A DNA stretch of 64,000 bases from Nephrocerus scutellatus (GCA_947095585.1 OX352765.1:27620254-27684253); one strand, 5' to 3'. Positions 23,232 to 33,253 are shown, counted from the first letter of the stretch. Notes: generated by a model from the sequence alone, not told the origin. Made by a program: numbers and translations.

Positions 23232-23310
23232 CTGGCCACCTTCGTGTTCACTAGCAGCAATCCAAGTCAGTCAGTCAGTCAGCAGTTTAGTGTCCATTGT
23301 TGTCTTCAAC

Positions 23311-24063
23311 ATGAAATTGATAATCGCATTAAGCATTCTTGTAGCGGTGGAAGTCGTTTCAGCCATCAGTCACGTCGCCTATTATGTCCCGGCAGCAGCG
23401 ACATCGTCAAAACTTCCATTGATCGAAACTCCACTTCAACCGCATCAGTACCACATTCAGGATGATCTAGGTCAGTACTCCTATGGATACAGTGATGAGT
23501 TGTCGTCCAAGCAGGAAGTTCATCTCTTGGACGGAGTCACTCATGGATCGTACAGTTATCGCGATGCTGAGGGAAAACTGCAAACAGTCGACTACACTGC
23601 CGATGAGAATGGATTCCACGTTTTAGCATCGAATTTGCCTCATGCCGCCGACAACATTCCATCGCCGGTCATCGCAGACACAGCAGAAGTAGCCGCTGCT
23701 CGTGCCGAACACTTGGCTGCCCACGAAAGAATTCGCTTAAGTTTGATGCTGCAAGATTCATCAGTGCCATCAATACCATCACCTGATTTCGATATTCGCT
23801 TGCAGCGACCAGTCGAAGACACGCCAGAAGTTGCTGCAGCTAAAGCGGAACATTTGCACCTTTATGAACTTGAGAAGCTACGTCATGATGCTCTCAACAT
23901 GAAGGCCACCCAGTTAGCTGCTGTAAGACGGCTTCCTGCGTCCGCCTCTTTAGTTGGCCACCATCAGCCAGCGGCAGCGGTGATTATTCCCAACTCTTAC
24001 AGTTTCAGTCGCGCCTATCTCCCCTCCCAATTCTTGTCGTACTCTTCACAAATTGTTCATTGA
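23311..24063 (+). CDS. RR-type cuticular protein (Cpr72E-like), gene B
   Basis: A 250-residue single-exon paralogue of the gene at 18461. The ATG at 23311 opens a signal peptide (MKLIIALSILVAVEVVSA) followed by H-V-A-Y-Y-V-P-A, nearly the same mature N-terminus as gene A. The longer frame back to 23128 is promoter and 5' UTR. The R&R chitin-binding domain spans ~51-110 (GQYSYGYSDELSSKQEV, GSYSYRDAEGKLQTVDYTAD, ENGFHVLASNLP). Two E-V-A-A-A-x-A-E-H-L motifs occur at ~126-135 and ~173-182, with an Arg/Leu-rich stretch between and a His/Pro/Tyr-rich tail. It would be secreted by epidermis and bind chitin. The shared promoter blocks and the near-identical central domain point to tandem duplication and probably coordinated expression; the C-terminal halves have diverged. 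The 4.9 kb between the two genes is mostly LINE debris. Confidence 0.92.
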   Translation: MKLIIALSILVAVEVVSAISHVAYYVPAAATSSKLPLIETPLQPHQYHIQDDLGQYSYGYSDELSSKQEVHLLDGVTHGSYSYRDAEGKLQTVDYTADENGFHVLASNLPHAADNIPSPVIADTAEVAAARAEHLAAHERIRLSLMLQDSSVPSIPSPDFDIRLQRPVEDTPEVAAAKAEHLHLYELEKLRHDALNMKATQLAAVRRLPASASLVGHHQPAAAVIIPNSYSFSRAYLPSQFLSYSSQIVH

Positions 24064-24107
24064 TCAGGATCCGATTTGTTGTTGATGTTGGATTAATTGA
24101 TGTTGAT

Positions 24108-24113
24108 AATAAA
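24108..24113 (+). promoter_or_regulatory. poly(A) signal, cuticle gene B
   Basis: AATAAA 45 bases after the stop codon. Confidence 0.7.
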
Positions 24114-24449
24114 AGCCCTCTTATGAGTTTATGTAATACGACTTTTATTTAATATTGCCGGATGATGGAGACGTTATTGTAGGTCTTAAGGCGTCCGTCA
24201 CGCGATCTGTACACGCTGATGGCAACTCAAGGATTTTTAAAGATAACAACATGTTAGGGCGTTCTTCAAAATCATCTGTAGCGTGTCATTAATTAATACG
24301 AATAATTATTCAACGAATCACACATAGGTTTCGTGGGGGAAGTTTACTTTTTAATGGGACTCTTTTTTAAACTTGTTGGACCGCTTCGGCAGAACATAAA
24401 AATTAAAAAATCAAAACTATGAATATCCTTCCAGGGATGTGCATTTACG
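24114..24449. other. short intergenic region
   Basis: AT-rich, between gene B and the next promoter. Nothing recognised. Confidence 0.4.
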
Positions 24450-24489
24450 TATATAAATAGTTGATGCACAGTTGTGGGAATGATCAGTA
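24450..24489 (+). promoter_or_regulatory. TATA box and initiator of the secreted orphan gene
   Basis: TATATAAATA from 24450 and TCAGTA at 24484-24489, 34 bases apart, a good match to the arthropod TATA/Inr arrangement. Confidence 0.7.
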
Positions 24490-24529
24490 ATCAAAGTGAT
24501 TTCTTAAGTCGAGAACCATCTGCATTTAC

Positions 24530-25297
24530 ATGGGGTACCTAGTTCTCCTTTTGGCAGTAGCATCAATAGCATCTGGTAAAAGTTTACCAGTAAGTCGTCA
24601 GAGTAACTTATCACTGGATCAAAATCGGGAAAAAGCCATTATTAATCCTTATGAAGGTTCTAATCATAAAGTGGAAACAATAACAATAAAAAGTCACCGC
24701 AACGAAGAACTCCCGAATTTGGATTTCCATTATAGACCCTGGAAGAGTGCACCTGAACAACAGAATCAACACTACTTGCCTACAGAAAATAGATCTACTA
24801 CGTTGGAGGAAACTTTCTTATATGAGGAAAATGGCGAAGAACTGCCTTTGGCTAAAACTGATGAACAAATTCATTCTGCCGCACCTTCAGATTATAAAAG
24901 TTTACAGAAAAACCCTGACGAACGTTATCAGTCTACACAACTGGGTCCTGTTGCTACTGGATGTGCCGATCAACCCACCGATCAGCCAAGCAAACCTTTA
25001 GATTCAGTGAGAAATAAAAACTCACCGAAAAAACAACCATCATTTAACCCATTATCTCTGTCAACCGAACACTTGATTCCGAATAACCAAATTCCATCGC
25101 AATTATTCACAATCACTGCTTTGGGACAACCAATTGGATTAATATCTGAAACTCTGGATGACGACCAACAGCGTCGTATCTTGTTGTATCAACCTTATGC
25201 TGCAGGTAATTTAATGTGCCTTCCGACAGACTATTACGGAGCAGCTAAGTTTCATAATTCGGCACAAAATACCTTATGTAATTTTAAAATTTTGTAA
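24530..25297 (+). CDS. secreted protein of unknown function
   Basis: 255 residues in one exon, starting 44 bases after the predicted initiator. MGYLVLLLAVASIASG is a signal peptide, cleaved around Gly-Lys-Ser. The mature chain is hydrophilic and rich in Asn, Gln, Ser, Pro and charged residues, probably disordered. There is an Asn-glycosylation sequon NRST near residue 88, and Cys are few and late (one near 146, then two near 228 and 249). The segment SQLFTITALGQPIGLISETL, then DDDQQRRILLYQPY (about 193-225), looks like the only compact part. No R&R domain, ADH, or other family is recognised. It sits directly after cuticle gene B with its own TATA, initiator and AATAAA, so it may be co-expressed with cuticle genes; that is inference from position only. 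Confidence 0.75.
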   Translation: MGYLVLLLAVASIASGKSLPVSRQSNLSLDQNREKAIINPYEGSNHKVETITIKSHRNEELPNLDFHYRPWKSAPEQQNQHYLPTENRSTTLEETFLYEENGEELPLAKTDEQIHSAAPSDYKSLQKNPDERYQSTQLGPVATGCADQPTDQPSKPLDSVRNKNSPKKQPSFNPLSLSTEHLIPNNQIPSQLFTITALGQPIGLISETLDDDQQRRILLYQPYAAGNLMCLPTDYYGAAKFHNSAQNTLCNFKIL

Positions 25298-25304
25298 TTG
25301 ATTT

Positions 25305-25310
25305 AATAAA
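25305..25310 (+). promoter_or_regulatory. poly(A) signal of the secreted orphan gene
   Basis: AATAAA only eight bases after the stop codon, implying a very short 3' UTR. Confidence 0.6.
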
Positions 25311-25529
25311 AAAATTTAGCTAAATTTTGAAACCTTACAGTTGTTTTATAGCAGTAACTGAGTTCATTTTGTACATTTTGTATCTTCGATTCGGTAATTT
25401 GTCGCTGAGCAATATAGGTCTCGAGATTAACTACCGCTAGAAAATGTCCGCTGATTTCTCAGTATCAGTTATCAATTAAAAAGTAGAAGGTCCACTGAAA
25501 AACACATCTGACATTTTTCAATAACTTTG

Positions 25530-26715
25530 AGAAATCGGGAAATACAAATCTGCAGGACCAGACGGCATCGCAAAATACAAGCCGTACTCCAAAAGACCTC
25601 AGATATTTCCCTACCTGCCTTAGAGGTAATTCTAAAGACTTGACTGGAATTGGTCCACATTCCGGATTTATGGGGAAAAGTAAAATTGGTTTTCATACCC
25701 AAAGCCGGCAAATGCTCTCACGGCGTCTGCCAAAATATCTGTCTGCATGGTGGAGTTCTATCCCCCTTCTGTGGAACTTAGTGTTTAACGAGCATCTGAT
25801 ATAACTAAAAAAGCCGCCTATGCGGATGACGTTGAAAGAACTCTTACAGAATGCTCTTAACGAGCTAACTAGATGTAGGCAGATCATTGTGGTCTGGGAG
25901 TAAACCCCCCAAAACTGAACTTGTCCTCTTCACTAGAAAATATAAACATCCTCATGTTCGCCCACCCTCTAGGGCAAAAGCTTATCCTTCTCTGATATCA
26001 AGCTTAATATCAGGGGTCTTATTCTGGACAGAAAGCTAAGCTGGAAACTTTATATACAAGAAAGGGTTCATAAAGCCACAGTGGCACTATTCTCCTGTAA
26101 AAAAGCCATTGGTAACTCATTGGCTTTATATTTCGGTTATAAGACCTGCACTTCTGTACGGTGTGGTGGTCTGGTCGACTGCCTTAACAAAGCAATAAAT
26201 CGCGACAAACTAAGAAAATTCCAACGATCGGCTTGTCTATGTATGAACGGAGCACTCAGCTCCACCCCCTCCTCTGAACTAGACATACTCGATAAATTTG
26301 GCAGACAAGTTTCTGCTAGCACGGCTAGCACGGCTGCCTCAATGCAACCTCCCAGTGAAAATAAATTAATTCGGATACTCTTCTGATTTTAGTTTAATCA
26401 GGGCTCCACTAGGAGGTATAGACTACACCATTCCGCAAGTACATTTCAACGACAACTTTCAGGTAACCATCCTCTCCAGATCACCCTGGGAAGAATGTGC
26501 TATCTTGGAAGATGAATCGATCAGGTTTTATACTGACGGGTAAAAAACGAATGCTGGGGTAGACGGAGGGGTTTTCTTAAAAAGGCTAACTATTAGTCTC
26601 TCTTTCCGTCTTCCCAATTATGCGCCTAAGTGCTGCATGGACAAGGAAGAGGAAGAGACCATTCTTCACCATCTCTACACATGCACAGCTCTTTCTCTAA
26701 GCTCCACTTGGGAGC
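25530..26715 (+). mobile_element. I/LOA-like LINE fragment
   Basis: Plus strand, frames shifting: S-A-G-P-D-G-I region (25550), ALEVILKT..LELVHIPDLW, VFIPKAGKCSHG (25660-25720), GVLSPLLWNLV (25740-25790), Y-A-D-D-V remnant (25823-25837), ADHCGLGVNPPKTELVLFTR (25883-25940), ALFSCKKAIGNSLAL with LYGVVVWSTALTKA-like residues (26081-26200), RNase H start F-Y-T-D-G (26526) and the tail DKEEEETILHHLYTCTALS (26640-26697). Large internal deletions. Same family as the minus-strand copies at 5086 and 20084. Confidence 0.8.
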
Positions 26716-28440
26716 CTTATTTTACAACGGCCTCAAAGATTTGTCAAGCACTGACACTGCCGCCTCCTGCACCTCAGAGTATTGAACACTCTATGGGACA
26801 GATATTTATTCGTACTCGTGCAGTTGCTAGAGTTTTGAATTATCTCAACACACACAAATCCGCTGGGCCAGATGGTCTCCATTAGTTCTGAAGAGGTGTT
26901 CTTCCAAGCTGGCATTACCATTGCGTAAGCTTTTCCATCTATCCTATTCTTCTGGACTCTTCCCGAGAAGTTGGAAAACAGCATTTGTCCAGCCGATACC
27001 CAAAAAAGGCGAGCCGTCGTCTTCTTCTTCGTACCGACCCATAGCACTTACATCCATTCTTTCCAAGGTCATGGAAACGCTGATCAATTATCAGCTTAAG
27101 AAATATCTTGAAACCAACGAAATCCTTAGTGTCCGGCAGTATGGATTTCGTGGGCAACGTTCTACTGTTGATTTGGTGATATATCTCACCGAACAGTGGA
27201 ACCGATCTTTGCATCATTTTGGAGAAAGCAAAGCTGTTGCACTCGATATTTCAAAGGCATTTGACAGAGTTTGGCATCAAGCTCTTTTGTCTAAAATGCG
27301 TGCTTATGATGTTGATGATAAATTGCTTCATTGGATTAGAAGCTATCTTTTGGACCGCTCAATTCAAGTTGTTTTGGACGGTTTCAAGTCTGAAATACAC
27401 CACATAAATGCTGGCGTTCCCCAGGGCTCTGTTCTGTCCCCGACACTATTTCTCATTTTTATTAATGATCTCTTATCTGTGACTTCTAATCCAATTCACT
27501 CTTTCGCTGACGACAGCAATCTCCGCTTCTCATATAAGTTTGAGGAACGTCCCTCCACCTCTGATGTGGAACTTAAACAACTTCGTATGTTAAGCTCGTT
27601 AAATTCTGACCTTGGCAGCATAATACAATGGGGAGAAATCAATCGAGTAGTATTTAACGCTTCCAAAACCCAATGCTGTCTCCTGTCGTCCAAGCGGATC
27701 CTTTACCCCATGCCATTATCCATGAATGGCACTTGCATCAAGGAAACTGAAAATCTCGCAATTCTCGGTATGTGCGTTAACGACAAGCTTCGTTGGAATG
27801 ACCACATATTTACCGTCGCTAAAAACGCTGCGAAATGTTTAGGTTTTCTAGCCCGGCGCAAGAAATATTTCATTCCCTCTGATCTGGCTACCATATATAA
27901 GGCTTTTATTCGCCCAAAACTTGAGTACAATTGCCATATCTGGTCTGGTGCGCCTAAGACTACTTTGCATCAGCTAGATAGAATACAAAACCGCGCGATA
28001 AAACTTATCGGTGACGAAAATATAGCGAAATCGATTGATTCGCTTGAACACCGCAGGAACGTTTCTTGCTTGTCACTATTTTATCGCTTCTTCTACCAGC
28101 GGTGCTCAAGAGAAATAGCCAGCTGCATGCCACCTCTCCTTGAATTCAACCGCAATACTCGTGGCGCTCTAAATGCTCATCAGTTTACCCTCAAGCCTAT
28201 CTTCGGACGTACAGTTAAATTCAGGGATTCTTTCTTCAGCCGTACAACACGCATGTGGAATGCTCTGCCAAGCTCTGTCTTCCCACCTCACTATGATCCA
28301 CAGGCATTCATAGACATCTCCTCTTTTCTCCTCCTCTTCCTTAACGCCCACGCTGTGCCAAGCATATAGCCGAGCATTATAGGGTGCGAACCCTTGAAGC
28401 GTGCGCGAATTATAAATTTCAGGCATCGTTTTTTCCACCT
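26716..28440 (+). mobile_element. CR1/jockey-like LINE, best preserved copy
   Basis: Element body holding the RT frame described separately. Upstream of it, 26716-26885 encodes AVARVLNYLNTHKSAGPDGL, the segment just before the RT. A one-base frameshift near 26880 separates this from PLVLKRCSSKLALPLRK. The 3' UTR begins after the stop at 28369, with GCCAAGCATATAGCCGAGCA shared with the copy at 40097. No RNase H domain. Confidence 0.8.
26921..28369 (+). pseudogene. CR1/jockey-like reverse transcriptase ORF
   Basis: An open frame of 482 codons covers almost a whole LINE reverse transcriptase. Visible blocks: FPRSWKTAFVQPIPKKGEPS; SYRPIALTSILSKVMETLI; QYGFRGQRSTVDL; VALDISKAFDRVWHQALL (first catalytic Asp); SEIHHINAGVPQGSVLSPTL (V-P-Q-G-S); NPIHSFADDSNLRFSY (catalytic FADD); C-terminal RIQNRAIKLIGDEN and FFSRTTRMWNALPSSVFP. 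The open frame is intact but its first codon is TTG inside the domain; the true N-terminus (endonuclease and linker) is cut off by a frameshift near 26880 and by the junction with another LINE, so the copy cannot move. It would copy RNA into DNA at a nicked target. Copies at 38704-40140 and 11620-12180 are far more decayed, so this insertion is the youngest of the three. Confidence 0.85.
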
Positions 28441-28989
28441 TCCCTGTACCAATAGTTCATGAATTGTTTGGTGTAATGCAAGCCATTCAGATTTAATCAG
28501 CTAATCAGCTCCGTTGAAATGCCATCTGATCGCGAGGTCTCGGTACGTTCATACCGTCATCAGGTTTGGATTGTGACACCGGTGGTTTATCAACGACTGG
28601 GTTCATCAGAGAAGATACCCAGGATGCTTTTTATATATTCTTACGCGAAAATCGTACACTCTCAACGATCTTATTCTTACTTGCTGCCATATTTATGATT
28701 CATTTATGGTCCATTGTCATAAGTGTTCTCGTGTAAACTATGGTTGTTTATGTACTGCCTAAATACTGCCTCTCCTGACTTATTTCAGCGCTCATATAAT
28801 AATTTTCACATCCATTCTGAAGGCAGACGGGAACTCTATCCCGTGCTACTGATTCAAATAATTCTTCTTTTTCACGTCTGTAATTCCATGAACCATTTAT
28901 GGTGGTTGCTTCGGATCAGTTATAGTTCCGAAGCTATTTTTTGGTTTTCTAATGAGTTTTTTTATGTGTTATTAGTCTCGAGCCAACAG
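28441..28989. other. intergenic DNA
   Basis: No gene recognised. A long frame at 28723-29169 runs into the LINE tail below and is not itself coding. Confidence 0.45.
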
Positions 28990-29400
28990 CCCGATTATTC
29001 AGTTTTTAATTTTTTGGGGGAAAATTACCATAGTCCAATATGTGAAGGTTTGATCCTGTTAGCCTTGTTCGAGAGAAAATACTTTTGTAGAATTGTGGGA
29101 CCCGCATGTGAGGATGGACGCTTACGAAAAATCTATAATTATGAGATCTATGATGCTGATGCATCGTGAAGAGAAATAAGCTCTGTAGGGTCCAGTGGAG
29201 AAGACACTTAACGAAGAAGATACTGCTCGGAAAGTGCTTTGCGCTAGGATTTATGTGACTGGACAGTTCTGTAAGGATTGCGTAGACCATGACACCCAGA
29301 GATTAGAGATGCCAAACTATATGATCGGCTTAATATCGGAACGGGTGGAGGTTATTTTTGGAGGAGGCTAGGACCGGACTTTGTTTGTAGGGCCAAATAT
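28990..29400 (+). mobile_element. LINE C-terminal tail relic
   Basis: ERKYFCRIVGPACEDGRLRK, then IYNYEIYDADA (29071-29166) matches the common LINE tail pattern ERKILRxIxGP...GxxRxRxNxEIY. The following frames hold VGSSGEDT and CARIYVTG-like pieces. Clade uncertain (RTE-like). Confidence 0.6.
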
Positions 29401-29957
29401 GATGATATCCACACCAAACAACAAAAGAACGAATTCTTTCACAATAAAAATATGTATATGTATTTGCATGTTATTTGTGCATTAAACAGAGATAATAATT
29501 GTATGCAGTTTAGTACAAAGTAAAAATTAGTAAACAATAATAATACAATATATTAAAACAATAGTAAAACTCATCAACTTAAGCTCAACCCACATCGTTC
29601 ATTAATTTGTGACCCTCGAAAAGGAAAAACATAACATAGCCGCCGAGTCCGAAATAGATTTCATCTAGAATAGATTCTTAGATTCGCAAGGGAGCAGCTC
29701 TCCAAGAATACGCTGAGAATATAGTGTAGTAGCTTACGCTATTGCTAGGTAGTTGTAGAGTAGAGTGGCCGTTGTTGTTGTTAGTTTAGTATGTGAGTTT
29801 AGTATGTGTACACCTTAAAGCTAAATTCACAATTGTGTTCTTTTTGCAATCACTGGTCGTTTATCGTTGTTATTGTTGTTCTAGTTGTCGTTCATCACTG
29901 GATCACTCCTGCCTTTTCTGCGAGCATCGCCATCACTATCGCCGTTTTTGTCGCCGC
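29401..29957. other. 3' flank of the minus-strand cuticle gene
   Basis: Contains its 3' UTR. I could not fix a single poly(A) signal. A GTTGTTGTT-type tract lies near 29772-29790 and 29860-29890. Confidence 0.45.
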
Positions 29958-30574
29958 TTAGTCAATGCGATGAGACAAAAAAGACGAACTCAGTGAGAGG
30001 GGTAAACCCCGACTAATGGTGGAATGACCGGCGCGAATTGTTGGAAGTGCAGTGAGAATTGTGGGTGGTGAGATGACACTGTAACCATGAGTGGGCGTTG
30101 AGACGTGCAGGTAGGAGCTTGCAGGAACGCGTAAAGTATGCAAAGTAAGTGGACGCAACTGAGATGTGGTAGCTGGGGTAATGTCAGAGAAACGTATTTC
30201 CGAAGAGAGATCAACGCTGGAACCTAGCTGAAGGGAACTGCTGCTGGATGTGCTTAGGCCAGTGGCGCTTAAGCTACTGAGGCTACTACTGCTGGGGAGA
30301 CCAATATTTGCGTTGCCATTTTGTAATAATTCCTGCTCCTGACTGGCGGTAAGACCCAATTGGCCGTTGCGGTTGCCGGCTTCTACTGAGAGTGCCTCAG
30401 CTGATAAACCATTTTCGATGTCCATTCTTACACCCTCCTGAGAGGATCTCAAAGATTCCTCACTAATGCTGGACACTCCATTCCGATTGCTGATGTCTAA
30501 CTGAGACTTCTGTGGCTGTTGCTGTTGTTGTTGTTGTTGCTGCTGCTGCTGCTGTTGTTGTTGTTGCTGCTGCT

Positions 30575-30605
<31 letters not shown>

Positions 30606-31058
30606 TTGCTGTGACTCTGGTTCCTCTGGCTGTTCGGCAGCTCGTAACTCAGCTTCACGGAAGGCAGCAAAATGTTCAGCCTTTGCCATCTCAACTTCAG
30701 GTGTGTCCTGCACTGGTTTCGGAGCTGTCTTATTATCGATTGGTGCCTTTGGTAGGTTAGTAGCCGAAGCGCGGAAACCATTCTCACTATCAGCTGTATA
30801 TTCAACCGTCTGCAGCTCGCCATCAGCATCCACATATGAGTATGAGCCTCGAATTACACCATCGAGAGACTTGTATTCAGCCTTTGCCGACGGTCCACCA
30901 CTGTATCCGTACGAATATTGTCCTAACCCATCCTGAGCATGATATTGCGTTGTAATCGGAATGGCAGCGGTATACAGAGTTGGGTTAAAATGCACTACCG
31001 AGGCACTAGCCACTGCTACAATGCCGACGACGAAACTTAACTGAAGCATGGTCTTCAT
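29958..31058 (-). CDS. RR-type cuticular protein with long polyglutamine tract, gene C
   Basis: A 366-residue single-exon secreted cuticle protein. The start at 31058 was chosen because MKTMLQLSFVVGIVAVASAS is a signal peptide; the frame extends 11 codons further (to 31091) without adding sense. R&R chitin-binding domain at ~42-103: YHAQDGLGQYSYGYSGGPSA, LDGVIRGSYSYVDADGELQT, TADSENGFRASATNLP. It has one residue more before G-F than genes A and B. One D-T-P-E-V-x-M-A-K-A-E-H-F motif follows (~118-130), equivalent to the repeats of the other two genes. Then 32 consecutive Gln (residues 150-181, bases 30611-30516, mixed CAG/CAA), a Ser/Leu/Asn-rich middle and a Tyr/Ser/His-rich tail ending LSSSFLSHRID. 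It lies opposite in orientation to genes A and B, 6 kb downstream, as a third member of the Cpr72E-like cluster. Length and glutamine content recall Drosophila Cpr72Ec, from memory and unproven. Confidence 0.9.
30516..30611 (-). repeat. CAG/CAA trinucleotide tract coding Gln32
   Basis: 32 in-frame glutamine codons with interspersed CAG and CAA, which reduces pure-repeat slippage but keeps the amino acid run. Confidence 0.9.
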
Positions 31059-31203
31059 ATTGGTTTGTAGCCAAACACGACAAACAAACAAATAAAATTC
31101 AAATACACGTGAGTACTGTTACACCAATAGAAGAATCCGTTCGACTCGAACTTGCTTGATGATGTCCAAGAATGAACTGATGATCGTTTCCGAAAGTAAA
31201 AGT

Positions 31204-31211
31204 CTTTTATA
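31204..31211 (-). promoter_or_regulatory. TATA box of cuticle gene C
   Basis: TATAAAAG on the minus strand, about 150 bases ahead of the ATG at 31058, implying a start near 31180. Confidence 0.7.
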
Positions 31212-32262
31212 CGAGGTGTGTGCTGCCCATCACAGGCGCTCTGATGGCAGATCTATTACCATGCAGATTGCATCAGCAGTAGACATGCAATACCATAACG
31301 TCCAGCAGCAGCAGCAGCAGCCAGGCGCCACGCGTGTTGCCTCTTGTTATGTCAGTTGTCTTAAGAGAATGACCTAGAAATTCAGTAATTCCAAAGCGCA
31401 TAGTGCACAGATCGAATTACGTTTTTGCACATAACACATAGCGCGTTCGCAGCGTAGGGTAGTTAAGGTACAAGTCGTGTAGGTAACTGACTCCCCGGTA
31501 TTTTTCTATATTTGAATGAGAGCTGACGTCGGCGGCGCAGACAGCTGCAACACGGTATCGACTGCGAAAGATCGAAGACAGATCATGTGACAATTTGACG
31601 AAATTCTAAAATCAATTGGAAGACGAGAATGCAATTCTTGCTTTAAATCTGGCTGACTTCTTTCAATTCCCATTGACATCCCGACCTACCGTTCCACTGT
31701 CTCTACTGCTATTGAAAGAATTAAAAATAATCTTTGGTACTACAAGATTACTGCTAATGCCTCTCCCAAGAAACCACCTCTTTGGTAACTTAATACCATT
31801 CTGTGCACACTGTGCAGTTGCAACAACTGACTGTCTCGATCAGTTGGTTGCTAGGTCGGCTGATGGTGTGGCTATGAGGAAGACTTAAAAAAAAAAAAAG
31901 GTTTCAAATCGCTACATGCGCTCATATTTCATGAATGCACAGCACGCGTAAGTCCTCACAGATGCATTATGAAAATTAATTACCAGACGCTCTTAGCAAA
32001 TTGTTTTGTCGTTTTGGTTCTGCTCTGATTGCTCACAAATACGGGCACAATACGTAAAATGCAACGCAGGTGGAAATAATTATATTTGGACGCTATCGCT
32101 CAATGACCAGAAGGTTCAGTTGGGATGAATTCCAACAATCAGACGACTAGTTTTGTTTAGTTATGTCTAAAGGTTCCACCATAATGCTTCTTCGCCGCCT
32201 TGCGATAGTATCAAAAATATCTTAAGAAAAAAGCGCTCGCCAGCGCTCTTCTTCTTTTTAAA
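31212..32262. other. upstream intergenic DNA of gene C
   Basis: Includes a CAGCAGCAGCAGCAGCAGC tract (31303-31321) and a poly-A run at 31887-31899. A 90-codon frame at 31616 has no signal peptide or domain. Confidence 0.4.
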
Positions 32263-32475
32263 TTTTCTATATTAACTTCGCGTGCCCGGGTGTTTGTTTG
32301 ATTGTGGTGGAATATTGTGATCAATTTTAACCCACTTCCTAAAGGCCGATTTTAATCATTGCACCCAAGTGTATCTTCGATAAGAACACTTTCTATTCAA
32401 ATTTGGAAGTGTTTAGGCCCCAGAACCGAAGAGCGCCCGTATAAATTTTATTAAAAATAAACCCGATTTGGTATA
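32263..32475 (-). repeat. dispersed repeat (TAAATTCTCT family), truncated copy 3
   Basis: Begins AAATTTTCTATATTAACTTCGCGTGCCCGG, the right end of the family reversed. The short tandem here is GTTTGTTTGATTGTGG. Then GATCAATTTTAACCCACTTCC and CACCCAAGTGTATC. The left half is missing. Confidence 0.7.
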
Positions 32476-32609
32476 CTGATTTTGGACTACTTAATATATT
32501 AAATCAATCATAAATAATATATACATAAATAATATATATGTACATAGTAGTTGCCATGAGCACAGTCCATTTCCAAATCCCGTATAATACCGTTTGTAGT
32601 AATTTGCAT

Positions 32610-32830
32610 TTAAGTGAGATAGAAACTCTCATTCATTATATTTGCAAATGTCCAGCCCTGGCCGGTTTGTGACTCCGCAAATTGAACAAACCCTTCTTTG
32701 CCTACCTGAAAAAGCCTTGGGAGTACCTCATCACCGATCAATATCGTTCCTGAATGCTACATGTTGGATACAATCAACCCAACTATCTTTCATTCAATTA
32801 GATCTCCCGAGGACTGTGGTTGCAAAATGA
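32610..32830 (+). mobile_element. LINE Cys/His tail relic
   Basis: IETLIHYICKCPALAG (32620-32665) matches the E-T-x-x-H-x-x-C-x-C-P-A-L tail that follows RNase H in I/LOA-like LINEs. The rest is out of frame. Confidence 0.55.
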
Positions 32831-32947
32831 CGCACTCAAGCTCTATTTAAGGCTTTCGCTAGTGCGGCGAAGACACTCTATCAACCTAGGTTGACAGTTT
32901 CGGAAAGTTAATAGTTGACAAGTCAAAAAATATCTTAATATATATTA

Positions 32948-33253
32948 AACTAGCTGTTCCCGGGCGCTTTGCTACCCGCACACATGAACCCCCGGGGTGA
33001 CGGGAGTACTATAGCCTATAACTTTCCCCTACCTGCCAATAATATATCTTAAAAATGTCATAAAATTCAGTTTAAAAATGTGGCTGATATCAACGTTTTA
33101 CATTCCCTGTGTGTAAAATAAAATAACTACTAATCAAACAAATGCAGTTTTCGTGACTCATGTGTATAAAATTTGAAGAAAATCGGGTTAATTTTTTTTA
33201 ATAGAAGATTGGGATGAATAAATACCTGGGCAACGCCGGGTAATCAGCTAGTT
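32948..33253. repeat. short element with ACTAGCTG inverted ends
   Basis: The left end AACTAGCTGTTCCCGGGCG and right end CAACGCCGGGTAATCAGCTAGTT are imperfect inverted copies. The interior includes CATGTGTATAAAATTTGAAG, then AAAATCGGGTTAA, identical in style to the dispersed repeat at 4806. Similar ends are known for widespread insect non-autonomous repeats; the class (RTE-derived, Helitron-like or other) is uncertain. Confidence 0.6.

Noticed and set aside
28723..29169. 148-codon open frame
   Set aside because: Its end is a shifted LINE tail, and the earlier part has no domain or codon signal.
30497..30835. Ser/Asn-repeat and Val/Ala-repeat frames over the Gln tract
   Set aside because: Alternative-frame readings of the CAG/CAA repeat in cuticle gene C.
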